Position numbers and translations under genes: made by a program | IMG/VR virus record: IMGVR_UViG_3300046703_000072 | Span: 1 to 25,605 of that record | DNA from: a virus | Direction: 5' to 3' (one strand) | DNA: 25,605 nucleotides | Shown here: one piece after another, positions 6,589 through 11,991 of the stretch | How positions within the stretch are numbered: the stretch's first letter is position 1 | Layout: each line of letters starts with the position of its first letter | Notes under the pieces: generated by a model | Database searches by the model: none | Told to the model about the DNA's origin: nothing | The model's input: only the letters and a program-made list of their open reading frames with translations

Positions 6589-7119
6589 ATGGCGACTAGA
6601 AAAATCACCGTAGCGATCAAGGTCGGCAAGAACCCAAAGACTGCCAAGGCCGAGTTCACCCCGGGCACGGTTGTACTGCCTACAAGGGAAACGTCCTGGA
6701 GTGACTTCTGCGAGGAGGTCGTCGCGAGTGGAACGTACACCCGACGGCAGCTCGTCGCGGCACATGTTAACGGTCTCGTCCTAGCCATGCGGCACAAGTT
6801 TGGCACGAAGATTCGTGTGGCCAAAAAGGTTGCCGAGACCGGTAAGGTGTCGGGCAAAGCATCTCGCGAATGGCTCTTTACCCAACCCATCGACGTGTAC
6901 TTGGCAGCCCAGGCATCGGGCGACGTCGAGGAGTACGCTCGCGAGGCTTACGGCAAGTCCATAGCCACAGACGGCGTAGTGTTTACGCCCATGACCGACG
7001 AGTCCGTCCTGTGCTCTAAAGCCGAACTCCACCAAGTCTACAAGGACATAATGTCCCTGCTTGTAGGAGCCGGCGACGACGACGACTTAACCGAACCAAT
7101 CGAAGCCTCGGCGGAATAA
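6589..7119 (+). CDS. Early hypothetical protein with acidic C terminus
   Basis: This 176-residue protein starts at ATG 6589 behind AAGGAGAC. It is the first gene of the rightward unit and therefore probably expressed very early. The N-terminal 25 residues are basic and beta-like (ATRKITVAIKVGKNPKTAKAEF), the middle is helical (residues 35-125) and the tail is acidic (GAGDDDDLTEPIEASAE). A basic body with an acidic tail recalls DNA-mimic or ssDNA-binding proteins, but no family motif is recognised. The protein at 10818-11201 has a similar overall plan and may be a distant relative. A hairpin (7133-7153) follows the stop codon. Confidence 0.7.
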   Translation: MATRKITVAIKVGKNPKTAKAEFTPGTVVLPTRETSWSDFCEEVVASGTYTRRQLVAAHVNGLVLAMRHKFGTKIRVAKKVAETGKVSGKASREWLFTQPIDVYLAAQASGDVEEYAREAYGKSIATDGVVFTPMTDESVLCSKAELHQVYKDIMSLLVGAGDDDDLTEPIEASAE

Positions 7120-7132
7120 GAGCCAGGCTTTA

Positions 7133-7153
7133 CAGGGACGTCGACCGTCCCTG
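7133..7153 (+). terminator. Stem-loop after the first early gene (possible terminator or processing site)
   Basis: CAGGGACG and CGTCCCTG form an 8-bp GC-rich stem around a 5-nt loop, 14 bp after the stop at 7119. No T-run follows, so a strong intrinsic terminator is doubtful. An attenuator or an mRNA-stabilising 3' hairpin is equally likely. Confidence 0.4.
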
Positions 7154-7163
7154 GCGTCGGATT

Positions 7164-7186
7164 AGAACCAGAACCAGAACCAGAAC
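7164..7186 (+). repeat. (AGAACC)x3 plus AGAAC leader repeat
   Basis: Three AGAACC copies and a partial fourth lie in the leader of the small gene at 7222. The downstream segment AACTTCTAAGGAGAC nearly repeats the leader at 6567-6585. This suggests a duplicated leader with a regulatory or translational role. Confidence 0.8.
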
Positions 7187-7221
7187 AAGTAGTAGAACCC
7201 TTAACTTCTAAGGAGACTTTT

Positions 7222-7332
7222 ATGTATCGTCTAAAACATGTCCCTACAAAACAAGTGTTTACCTTCTCATCCGAAGAGAACGCCCGCGAAGCTGCTAGAC
7301 TCTTGGGCTTTGTCGTCCGCGAGCTCAATTGA
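7222..7332 (+). CDS. 36-residue early protein
   Basis: ATG 7222 follows a strong ribosome binding site (AAGGAGAC). The product begins MYRLKHVPTKQVFTFSS and continues with a helix (EENAREAARLLGFVVREL). The strand-then-helix pattern, ending in a helix typical of small phage regulators or adaptors, looks like a real protein rather than random sequence. Function is unknown. It is followed by a 268-bp gene-free stretch that carries a large palindrome. Confidence 0.6.
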   Translation: MYRLKHVPTKQVFTFSSEENAREAARLLGFVVRELN

Positions 7333-7600
7333 TGCCTTGGTTATGGCAAGCATATTCGGATAACCGACCTAGATGGAAATTTTATCTCGACAATCAAGAG
7401 GCTAGGGTAATCATCGTTTGACTACCGACTACCGACTACAGACTTAGTACGGGGGCCCCTCGCCCCGAACACTGGTGATGATATAAAACATATATTTTTA
7501 TATATGATCAGTGTCTGCGGCCAGGGGCCGGGCCGCTAACTCTGTAGTCGGTAGTCCGTAGTCGCGGCATCAGTACTTCTCTTTCTAAAGGAGCTCCAAA
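7333..7600. other. Gene-free stretch holding a long palindrome
   Basis: No supported gene occurs here. The stretch holds the 144-bp palindromic element at 7420-7563 described separately, and the leader and ribosome binding site (AAAGGAG, 7587-7593) of the gene at 7601. The remaining flanks show no structure that I can recognise. Confidence 0.7.
7420..7563. other. Candidate replication origin: in-register 144-bp imperfect palindrome with heptamer iterons and AT-rich centre
   Basis: The outer arms 7420-7442 and 7541-7563 are inverted copies matching at 22 of 23 positions. Inside them TTAG/CTAA (7444-7447 with 7536-7539), GGCCCCT/AGGGGCC (7454-7460 with 7523-7529) and ACACTG/CAGTGT (7469-7474 with 7509-7514) also pair. 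Every pair shares one symmetry centre (about 7491.5) with no insertions or deletions. Each outer arm is built of GACTACC-type heptamers repeated about three times. The centre (about 7478-7508) is nearly all A and T. Iterons, an AT-rich unwinding-like centre and dyad symmetry are classical origin features. A giant RNA hairpin or a bidirectional terminator is the alternative. Confidence 0.55.
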
Positions 7601-7756
7601 ATGACCCATGCTCAAGGTTTACTCCCACGGATCATCGACCTCGACCCTCAGTGCGAATCCTGCGTCTGGCTTGGCTCCGAGTGCGAGGGCTCCGACGAGG
7701 GCTCCGACGACGAAACCCCTAACCGGTCTCTAGCGTGCTTCTACGAGTCCGAGTAG
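7601..7756 (+). CDS. 51-residue acidic cysteine-containing protein
   Basis: ATG 7601 follows AAAGGAG at good spacing. The product carries Cys at positions 18, 21, 28 and 46 (CESC, SEC, LACF), so a small metal site is conceivable. An internal acidic Ser/Asp/Glu/Gly tract (EGSDEGSDDE) contains a short duplicated GSDE unit. The family is not recognised. It lies immediately after the palindromic region and starts a run of short early genes, so it may be under control of that element. Confidence 0.6.
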   Translation: MTHAQGLLPRIIDLDPQCESCVWLGSECEGSDEGSDDETPNRSLACFYESE

Positions 7757-7800
7757 CCTAAACAGAACTCTAACCCCCTAACCCAGAAGGACTTCTTGTC

Positions 7801-8058
7801 ATGAAACCACTCACAAAACGTCAACGATCAGCCAAAGACCTCCACCGAATCGCAAACCGATTCCTAAAGCAACCCCTTGGCTCCGTCTTGTTTCCACAGG
7901 GACTGTCTCTGAAAGACAACACAACCCAAGTCCTGACTCGAATCTTACTCGGCGACGTAGTCACAAGCATGGAACTAGGTGAGTTTTTATGGTTCCTTGC
8001 AGATAGTCTCGACACAACAACCGATGATGTTTCAAACCCTAACTTATCACAGAAGTAG
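7801..8058 (+). CDS. 85-residue early hypothetical protein
   Basis: ATG 7801 lies behind AGAAGGAC, after a short leader containing the CTAACCCCCTAACCC pattern. The N terminus is basic (MKPLTKRQRSAKDLHRIANRF). A helical region follows (TQVLTRILLGDVVTSMELGEFLWFLADSLDT), and the tail is polar. It could be a small helical DNA- or RNA-polymerase-binding protein, but nothing diagnostic is visible. It is 14 nt from the next gene in the same direction. Confidence 0.65.
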   Translation: MKPLTKRQRSAKDLHRIANRFLKQPLGSVLFPQGLSLKDNTTQVLTRILLGDVVTSMELGEFLWFLADSLDTTTDDVSNPNLSQK

Positions 8059-8072
8059 AAAGGAACGATTAG

Positions 8073-8303
8073 ATGACAAAGGACAGACCAGACGCAGACA
8101 ATGACTTTGAAGAACAAAACCGCGAGGACCGCACGGACCGCACGGACTTCGAACAGTGGTTCAAGAGCGTTGACACTGAAGTTGAACGTCTCTGTGGAAT
8201 GTCTATCCAAGACCTTGAAGATTACGACTACCGGACAGCCTTCGAGATGAACGTCACACCAGCGGACTGTGCTCTAGAAGTGCTCCGAGCCCAGAACTTC
8301 TAG
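8073..8303 (+). CDS. 76-residue acidic early protein (phage-conserved type)
   Basis: ATG 8073 lies behind GAAAGGAAC. The N-terminal third is highly charged with a duplicated RTDRTD unit encoded by a 9-bp tandem repeat. The C-terminal part (MSIQDLEDYDYRTAFEMNVTPADCALEVLRAQNF) follows a pattern I know from many small phage proteins: a D-Y-x-Y-R-x-A-F-E core, then x-V-T/S-P-x-x-A and a final helix. Their function is not known to me. Confidence 0.7.
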   Translation: MTKDRPDADNDFEEQNREDRTDRTDFEQWFKSVDTEVERLCGMSIQDLEDYDYRTAFEMNVTPADCALEVLRAQNF

Positions 8304-8327
8304 CGGTCGCTCGTATGGGAGAAAAGA

Positions 8328-8513
8328 GTGAGACCAACGAAACTGAAAGAGAAATTCAAAGCAGCCAAGAGCGTTAACGAACTCACGAAGTTACTGGAAG
8401 TAGGTCTAACGTATGAACACGCAGCGTTCAGAACACGAATCAAGTGGACTCGAGAGGCCTTGAAACGAGAAGCCTTGAAACGAGAAGCACAACTAAGGAA
8501 GAATCACAACTAA
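8328..8513 (+). CDS. 61-residue basic helical protein
   Basis: The start is GTG 8328 behind GGGAGAAAAGA. The product is very basic and helical (MRPTKLKEKFKAAKSVNELTKLLEVG...). It contains a duplicated ALKRE unit (EALKREALKREAQ) encoded by a 15-bp tandem duplication at 8457-8486. It may bind nucleic acid, although this is inference from charge only. Confidence 0.55.
   Translation: MRPTKLKEKFKAAKSVNELTKLLEVGLTYEHAAFRTRIKWTREALKREALKREAQLRKNHN
8457..8486 (+). repeat. 15-bp tandem duplication inside an early gene
   Basis: GCCTTGAAACGAGAA occurs twice back to back, adding five residues in frame to the basic protein at 8328-8513. The copies are identical, suggesting a recent slippage event. Confidence 0.9.
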
Positions 8514-8525
8514 GGAGACTCTGAA

Positions 8526-8912
8526 ATGAACTCACGCGAACAGTGTCACAGTCTCGGAAAGCAACGTGACTCCGAGTGGATACGAACACTAGTAAGGAAC
8601 TCCGCCGTGACTCAAAGCGAGCGTCACGGAAGGTTTACCGAAGACGCAAACGGTCGTGTCACGGATCGCTTGTCAGTGTTTCGAGAGAAGCCTCGCGAGA
8701 AGTCACACGTCACGCAAGTAGCCGTATCGAAGCTTCAGAGACTCCCCGGCGAGCTTGCTACGGTCTCTTCACGAGAAGCGTTCTGGGCACTTGGCAAGGT
8801 CACGAACGGCCCCAAGGGACTCGAGATCGTGAGTGTCGGACCCCAAGGGAAACTCAGGTACGACACCGTGCTTCGATCAACCGTCCGGGTCGAGACCCGA
8901 AAGGAGACCTAG
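8526..8912 (+). CDS. 128-residue hypothetical protein
   Basis: ATG 8526 follows a strong ribosome binding site (AAGGAGAC). The sequence is polar and basic (MNSREQCHSLGKQRDSEW...). Its C-terminal half looks more ordered (LATVSSREAFWALGKVTNGPKGLEIVSVGPQGKLRYDTVLRSTVRVETRKE), with alternating beta-type strands. An overlapping +2 frame is open through much of this gene but is probably a shadow, except for its last 46 codons, which form a separate gene. The family is unknown. Confidence 0.55.
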   Translation: MNSREQCHSLGKQRDSEWIRTLVRNSAVTQSERHGRFTEDANGRVTDRLSVFREKPREKSHVTQVAVSKLQRLPGELATVSSREAFWALGKVTNGPKGLEIVSVGPQGKLRYDTVLRSTVRVETRKET

Positions 8913-8914
8913 AA

Positions 8915-9052
8915 GTGGAAGAGAGCATAAAAGTTATCATGTCCTTGTGGCTTGTAGGAATGGTTGTGAGCCTATGTGTGCTCGTAGGAATGTACTGGAA
9001 GTGGTGCGGGGCACGAAAGGCCCGAAAGGCCCGAAAGGAGACACGGCCGTGA
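8915..9052 (+). CDS. 45-residue single-pass membrane protein
   Basis: The start is GTG 8915 behind AAAGGAGACC. The product has one hydrophobic segment (VIMSLWLVGMVVSLCVLVGMYW, residues 7-28) followed by a very basic tail (KWCGARKARKARKETRP), so it is predicted to sit in the inner membrane with the tail in the cytoplasm. The tail is encoded by 9-bp tandem repeats (9014-9038), the last of which supplies the ribosome binding site of the next gene. The stop overlaps the next start (GTGA). Early phage membrane peptides often modulate host functions; that is inference. Confidence 0.6.
   Translation: MEESIKVIMSLWLVGMVVSLCVLVGMYWKWCGARKARKARKETRP
9014..9038 (+). repeat. 9-bp tandem repeat (CGAAAGGCC) creating a ribosome binding site
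   Basis: Two full copies and a partial third encode the Arg-Lys-Ala repeats of the membrane peptide. The third copy diverges to AAAGGAG and serves as the ribosome binding site for the gene at 9049. Confidence 0.85.
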
Positions 9053-9240
9053 GTAAAAAACCTTGGAAAGTCATCGGAACCTTCAACGGAGAGTCTGAAG
9101 GAACAAGACTATGCTCCGTCAGTGGATTTGAAGTTCATTTTGTGGGAACACTAGTCCGCGTGTTGAACCCTGACACTGGCACCGTGCGGTTCGAGTTCTA
9201 CCCAGGACCTCAGACAGAAGTGAAAGGATTGAAACCATGA
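9049..9240 (+). CDS. 63-residue hypothetical beta-rich protein
   Basis: The start is GTG 9049, overlapping the upstream stop (GTGA) and preceded by AAAGGAG. The product (VSKKPWKVIGTFNGESEG..., FEVHFVGTLVRVLNPDTGTVRFEFYPG) looks like a small all-beta fold with five or six short strands. The stop overlaps the ATG of the next gene by 4 nt. I do not recognise the family. Confidence 0.6.
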   Translation: MSKKPWKVIGTFNGESEGTRLCSVSGFEVHFVGTLVRVLNPDTGTVRFEFYPGPQTEVKGLKP

Positions 9241-9596
9241 CTCCAGAAGCCTTACCCAAGAATCAAGCCGAGGAGATCGAAGAGAAACTAGCTCAAATCG
9301 GAGTGACGCTTCCAGATACCAGCGAAGGGCCCTTACCCGTGTCTCGGATAGATCAGATACTCGCGGAGTTCAGTGACGGAGTCGTGCTTCAGTATCGAGG
9401 ACTTTTAGTACCAGGTGCTAGAAAGATTCTTATGGAACTCTGCCCAGAGATCTACGAAAAGGACGGAAACGTGACCTTGCTGGTGATGGCAATGATCCTC
9501 ACCGCAACGAGCACGGCTTCTCCCAAGACACGCATGCTCGTGAAAATCATGGAAGATAGCATAAGTGACTCATTCTCGGCTGACCACGGGACATGA
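9237..9596 (+). CDS. 119-residue early hypothetical protein
   Basis: ATG 9237 overlaps the preceding stop (ATGA), with AAAGGATT upstream. The sequence is mixed helical and acidic (EEIEEKLAQIGVTLPDTSEG, RIDQILAEFSDGVVLQYRG, GNVTLLVMAMILTATST). The last part may be a buried helix rather than a membrane span because it contains Thr and Ser. It is translationally coupled at both ends. No family is recognised. Confidence 0.6.
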   Translation: MTPEALPKNQAEEIEEKLAQIGVTLPDTSEGPLPVSRIDQILAEFSDGVVLQYRGLLVPGARKILMELCPEIYEKDGNVTLLVMAMILTATSTASPKTRMLVKIMEDSISDSFSADHGT

Positions 9597-9874
9597 AACC
9601 ACGGAAGCCTCAGCACTGGAAAGGCTGGAAAGGCTCAAGATATCCTCCAGGAGTCTACTGGCACAACCGAGTGAAGAAGTTCCAAGCCCGCGTTCGTGTC
9701 GGTAAGACTGAAGTGCACCTTGGATATTATGTAGAGTTGATAAACGCTCTTGTGGCTCAGAACACATGGCTTCGTCAGAACTTGCCTATGCTACCACTGA
9801 CCGAGGCCTGGAAGTTAATGTATCCACGAGCCACACGGGCACTGATCGAGAGTGTCTTATACGGAAAGGAATGA
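9593..9874 (+). CDS. AP2-like DNA-binding domain protein
   Basis: ATG 9593 overlaps the upstream stop by 4 nt. This 93-residue basic protein has the AP2/ERF-like integrase-type pattern around residues 18-53: GVYWHNRVKKFQARVRVGK, then EVHLGYYVELINALVAQN. That is a three-stranded sheet with alternating aromatic and Arg residues, then a helix. In phages this domain usually accompanies HNH homing endonucleases or stands alone as a DNA-binding protein. No HNH motif is seen here, so this is the stand-alone type. A role in transcription or DNA binding is inferred from the domain. Confidence 0.75.
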   Translation: MKPRKPQHWKGWKGSRYPPGVYWHNRVKKFQARVRVGKTEVHLGYYVELINALVAQNTWLRQNLPMLPLTEAWKLMYPRATRALIESVLYGKE

Positions 9875-9881
9875 TGAGACA

Positions 9882-10601
9882 ATGATCAAGAACGCACGAA
9901 AGTTACGTTATCGGTTCACGGTGGTGAGAAACGTAGTTCATGCCAAGTGTGAAGGAATGCCTGAGAAGCTTCGAAAGACTTCTCACGATCACACGTCACC
10001 TCTAACCGGAGAAGCTTACGGAGAAATTCGCTTCTACTCGACAGCTCACCCGTCACTTTTGATGACTGGGATATGGCTCCCTGGCACTGATCATTCACTT
10101 GACTCTAAAATCTCGACACTGGACTTTCCCGACTCCGAGAGTGCCAAGCTTTGGGTCCGAAAGGCCAAGGCCTCAATCGCGGCACTGAACAAGAAGTGGT
10201 TTGGCTCGAAAAGGGAAGGAAGTGAAGTCATGACCGGACACGAACTCGGACAACAACCAGCGTTTCCCCACACGGGATTGCCCGCCAATAGCGGTCTCAC
10301 CAAGCGTGAGTGTGCGGCGATTAAGATTGCGGCATTGGAAGAAATCGGAGACGACATGAATGAAACAAGTCAAAAACAGGAGTTGAAGGCCAAGAACGAG
10401 TCCGCCGCCGCCGAGGCCCTAGCCGCCTGTGCGGAGTATGAAGCCACGATTCGGCACTGGTTAGACGAAGGCAAACTAACCGTCGAGCAAGGACAGGAAT
10501 GGGCACTACTCTCACCGCGAAGCGGTTCCCGTTTCATTGCAATCGCGAAGGCTGCGAAAGAATTATATGATGCAATGGTTGCTTACGAGAAGACAAGGTG
10601 A
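9882..10601 (+). CDS. Two-part hypothetical protein with possible internal start at 10230
   Basis: ATG 9882 is preferred (GGAAAGGA about 12 nt upstream); an in-frame GTG at 9852 inside the preceding gene is possible. The 239 residues fall into two parts. Residues 1-115 (MIKNARKLRYRFTVV..., GIWLPGTDHSLD, SAKLWVRKAKASIAALN) share the codon texture of neighbours. From Met117 (ATG 10230, with a strong ribosome binding site of its own, GGAAGGAAG) the protein reads MTGHELGQQPAFPHTG, GLTKRECAAIKI, then a long Ala/Glu helix. The GLTKREY/CAA element is common in small stand-alone phage proteins. This may be a fusion, or two products from one frame. Confidence 0.55.
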   Translation: MIKNARKLRYRFTVVRNVVHAKCEGMPEKLRKTSHDHTSPLTGEAYGEIRFYSTAHPSLLMTGIWLPGTDHSLDSKISTLDFPDSESAKLWVRKAKASIAALNKKWFGSKREGSEVMTGHELGQQPAFPHTGLPANSGLTKRECAAIKIAALEEIGDDMNETSQKQELKAKNESAAAEALAACAEYEATIRHWLDEGKLTVEQGQEWALLSPRSGSRFIAIAKAAKELYDAMVAYEKTR

Positions 10602-10614
10602 TTATGATAAAGTA

Positions 10615-10642
10615 AATCATCTTTTAGTCCTTAAGCTATCAT
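10615..10642 (-). repeat. Dispersed 28-bp repeat, inverted copy of 21103-21130
   Basis: The reverse complement of this stretch matches 21103-21130 at 27 of 28 positions, the one difference being G here versus A there. It contains the recurring ATGATARYTTA half-site. Both copies sit at gene junctions (before 10818 and before 21151) but in opposite orientation. Confidence 0.85.
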
Positions 10643-10651
10643 GGAAACCCC

Positions 10652-10687
10652 TTAACCCGAGATCATCCCTAACGCACCGCGGGTTAA
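10652..10687. promoter_or_regulatory. 8-bp inverted repeat with 20-nt loop
   Basis: TTAACCCG (10652-10659) pairs with CGGGTTAA (10680-10687). The left arm overlaps the first GAAACCCCTTAACC copy, so protein binding or RNA folding could be coupled to that repeat. No T-run follows. Confidence 0.4.
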
Positions 10688-10763
10688 TCGCTTAGTAGTA
10701 GCAGGAATGGACCACCAAGGTACAGAAACACAATCCGTGAAACCCCTTAACCAGAGTTCTAGT

Positions 10764-10779
10764 ACGCTCGGAGGAGCGT
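10764..10779 (+). promoter_or_regulatory. 5'-leader stem-loop with GGAG loop
   Basis: ACGCTC and GAGCGT form a 6-bp stem around a GGAG tetraloop, 38 nt upstream of the start at 10818. The true ribosome binding site (AGGAGATCGAG) lies downstream, so the loop may be a decoy, a standby site or simply mRNA structure. Confidence 0.35.
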
Positions 10780-10817
10780 GTCCTCAGCGTATCTCGAACC
10801 TATAGGAGATCGAGAAG

Positions 10818-11201
10818 ATGGAAACCCGAGAAGTAGCAGTAAAGTCGAAGGGCAAGTTTATTGGAAACGCACCGTATGAGGTCTATGCGACAGTGGCAGA
10901 GATGGTCGAGAACCTGGGTGAGAGTGTCGTCCTGGCAACAGCTCATGCTCAGATCAAGACCAACGCCGCGAATCAGCTCCGAGCGGAGAAGGCCGGAAAG
11001 CCAACGAAGAAATCGTTCTTCAACAAGGCCTTTAACACCTTCACCTCAGACGAGATGGTATCGTTCGCTGGGAACGTCGGTGCGTTCCAGGCTGCGGTGG
11101 AGAAACGTGCTGCGGACATGGAAGCTGAGTGGGCTGCGGAGCACGGTTCGACGTCAAAGGAAGAAGACACCGAGGAAACGGAAGCAGTCGCAGTAGCTTA
11201 G
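10818..11201 (+). CDS. 127-residue hypothetical protein with acidic tail
   Basis: ATG 10818 lies behind TAGGAGATCGAG. The N-terminal region is mixed (METREVAVKSKGKFIGNAPYEVYATVAEMVENLG). An Ala-rich helix and a basic patch follow (AANQLRAEKAGKPTKKSFFNKAF), and the C terminus is acidic (STSKEEDTEETEAVAVA). The plan of a basic core with an acidic tail resembles the protein at 6589-7119. Preceded by the most elaborate control region in the early unit, it may be highly expressed. The family is not recognised; a nucleic-acid-binding role is conceivable. Confidence 0.65.
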   Translation: METREVAVKSKGKFIGNAPYEVYATVAEMVENLGESVVLATAHAQIKTNAANQLRAEKAGKPTKKSFFNKAFNTFTSDEMVSFAGNVGAFQAAVEKRAADMEAEWAAEHGSTSKEEDTEETEAVAVA

Positions 11202-11270
11202 TGGATTCCGAGAAGGAGAGTTGAGCATACCGGTATCGGACAGACATCGGTTCCTCCAGCTTCTTTCTCT

Positions 11271-11340
11271 GGCGACGATAGCTCAAGTTGCAGAGCCCTG
11301 GGAAACCAGGAGGTTGTGGGTTCAGTGCCCACTCGTCGCC
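11271..11340 (+). tRNA. tRNA-like element with GNRA tetraloop in place of the anticodon loop
   Basis: A cloverleaf can be drawn: acceptor GGCGACGA (11271-11278) with TCGTCGCC (11333-11340), TA linker, D stem GCTC/GAGC (11281-11284, 11293-11296), then CCTGG/CCAGG (11297-11301, 11306-11310), a 5-nt variable region, and T stem GTGGG/CCCAC (11316-11320, 11328-11332) with loop TTCAGTG. The anticodon stem is closed by only four bases, GAAA (11302-11305), so there is no anticodon and no U33. The acceptor helix is 8 bp, and G replaces the usual A at position 58. CCA is not encoded. It is thus a tRNA pseudogene, a tRNA mimic or another structured RNA rather than a decoding tRNA. Confidence 0.55.
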
Positions 11341-11391
11341 TTGACACTGGTGCTAGAGGCATCGTAGCACCACTGTGAGCGACAGTGTCAA
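11341..11391 (+). other. Nested hairpin overlapping the second tRNA-like element
   Basis: The outer stem is TTGACACTG/CAGTGTCAA (9 bp) and an inner stem is GGTGCT/AGCACC (11349-11354, 11366-11371) with an 11-nt loop. Its 3' arm shares bases 11383-11385 with the acceptor strand of the tRNA-like fold, so the two structures should be mutually exclusive at their junction. Confidence 0.5.
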
Positions 11392-11431
11392 CGCCAGGGG
11401 CAAGCCGCAGGTTCGAGTCCTGCCTGTCGCT
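11378..11431 (+). tRNA. Second tRNA-like element: acceptor and T arm without anticodon arm
   Basis: AGCGACAG (11378-11385) pairs perfectly with CTGTCGCT (11424-11431). The T arm is canonical, with stem GCAGG/CCTGC (11407-11411, 11419-11423) and loop TTCGAGT. Only 21 nt separate the 5' acceptor strand from the T arm, enough for one small hairpin (for example TGTC/GGCA) but not for D and anticodon arms. An upstream hairpin TTGACACTG/CAGTGTCAA (11341-11349, 11383-11391) competes with the acceptor strand. The element ends 2 nt before the ATG of the HD gene. Alternatives are a decayed tRNA or a captured tRNA 3' end such as an attachment site. Confidence 0.45.
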
Positions 11432-11433
11432 TT

Positions 11434-11991
11434 ATGGACAACGAGAAACCTATGCTTGTAATGGTTCTAGGCGGAGAAGTAGTCGATCTCAGGCACTTCA
11501 CCGAAGACGATGTTTCACTAGAACTCATCGCACACTCTCTCGCCCGTCAGTGCCGATGGCGAGGGCACCTGAGCGAGTACCGCTCGGTTGCGGAGCACAG
11601 TGTTGAAGTAGTGAATCGCTTGGTTGCGGATTTGCCGAACGGGAGTGTTATTGACACAAACGTGCTTCGGTGGGCATTGCTTCACGACGCACCCGAGACT
11701 TGGCTCTCGGACATTCGCTCGACACTCAAGTTACTAATGCCTGGACTCAGTGAGTTGGAAGACGAGATCATGAAAACCATATGGTCAAAACTATGTCCAG
11801 GCCAGAAGGTCCCTTCGGACTCTGAACAGGCTCTAGTGAAATACTACGACGTATGTGACGCAGAACGTGAGCAACAAGAACTAGTTAATAGTTTCAATGG
11901 TCAAAGGAGTCTTAAATGTCTGAACCCACAGGAAGCCCAGATAGCGTTTCTTCACGCAGCAAGAACCCTGAACCTCGGAACCTGGCACTAG
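11434..11991 (+). CDS. HD-domain nucleotide phosphohydrolase (YfbR-like)
   Basis: This 185-residue protein starts at ATG 11434. In-frame ATGs at 11452 and 11461 are alternatives, and none has a strong ribosome binding site. Family landmarks are DLRHFTEDDVSLELIAHSLARQCRWRGH, SVAEHSVEVV (first His), LLHDAPE (His-Asp pair, about residues 83-84) and YYDVCDAE (distal Asp). These are the metal ligands of HD hydrolases that remove phosphates from deoxynucleotides. In phages such enzymes adjust nucleotide pools; DatZ of Z-genome phages is one relative. No PurZ-type gene is visible here, so that special role is not supported. The 3' end overlaps the next gene by 76 bp. Confidence 0.85.
   Translation: MDNEKPMLVMVLGGEVVDLRHFTEDDVSLELIAHSLARQCRWRGHLSEYRSVAEHSVEVVNRLVADLPNGSVIDTNVLRWALLHDAPETWLSDIRSTLKLLMPGLSELEDEIMKTIWSKLCPGQKVPSDSEQALVKYYDVCDAEREQQELVNSFNGQRSLKCLNPQEAQIAFLHAARTLNLGTWH

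Larger units (their letters stand above)
10602..10817. other. 216-bp regulatory gap before the gene at 10818
   Basis: No gene is supported here. The gap carries the dispersed 28-bp repeat (10615-10642), two copies of the 14-mer GAAACCCCTTAACC (10644-10657 and 10739-10752), an 8-bp inverted repeat TTAACCCG/CGGGTTAA (10652-10659 with 10680-10687) and a stem-loop with GGAG in its loop (10764-10779). This density suggests an operon control region. Confidence 0.6.

Noticed and set aside
7420-7563. A CRISPR-like array suggested by repeated GACTACC units
   Set aside because: Units are only 7 bp, adjacent and arranged as inverted arms, with no spacers and no cas genes.
8576-9052. A 158-codon frame overlapping 8526-8912
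   Set aside because: Its first two thirds are very basic and low in hydrophobic pattern, lack a start signal and sit over a gene with a strong ribosome binding site. Only the final 46 codons (8915-9052) look like a gene.
10631-10642. TATCAT read as a sigma-70 -10 box in the recurring motif
   Set aside because: No matching -35 box at proper spacing at 10615 or 16541, and at 16561 the start codon is too close for a normal leader. An operator fits better.
11221-11367. A 48-codon frame with TTG start and AAGGAG site across the first tRNA-like element
   Set aside because: The RNA fold covers most of it with perfect stems, and TTG starts are otherwise not used here. It remains possible as a small gene but is weaker than the RNA reading.
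11407-11431. An attP core made of a tRNA 3' end
   Set aside because: No integrase or excisionase gene is visible and the 5' acceptor strand is also present. Kept only as an alternative.
11434-11991. A Z-genome (2-aminoadenine) pathway based on the HD hydrolase and PolA
   Set aside because: No PurZ or MazZ-type gene is visible in this window, and HD hydrolases of this type are widespread without Z-DNA.
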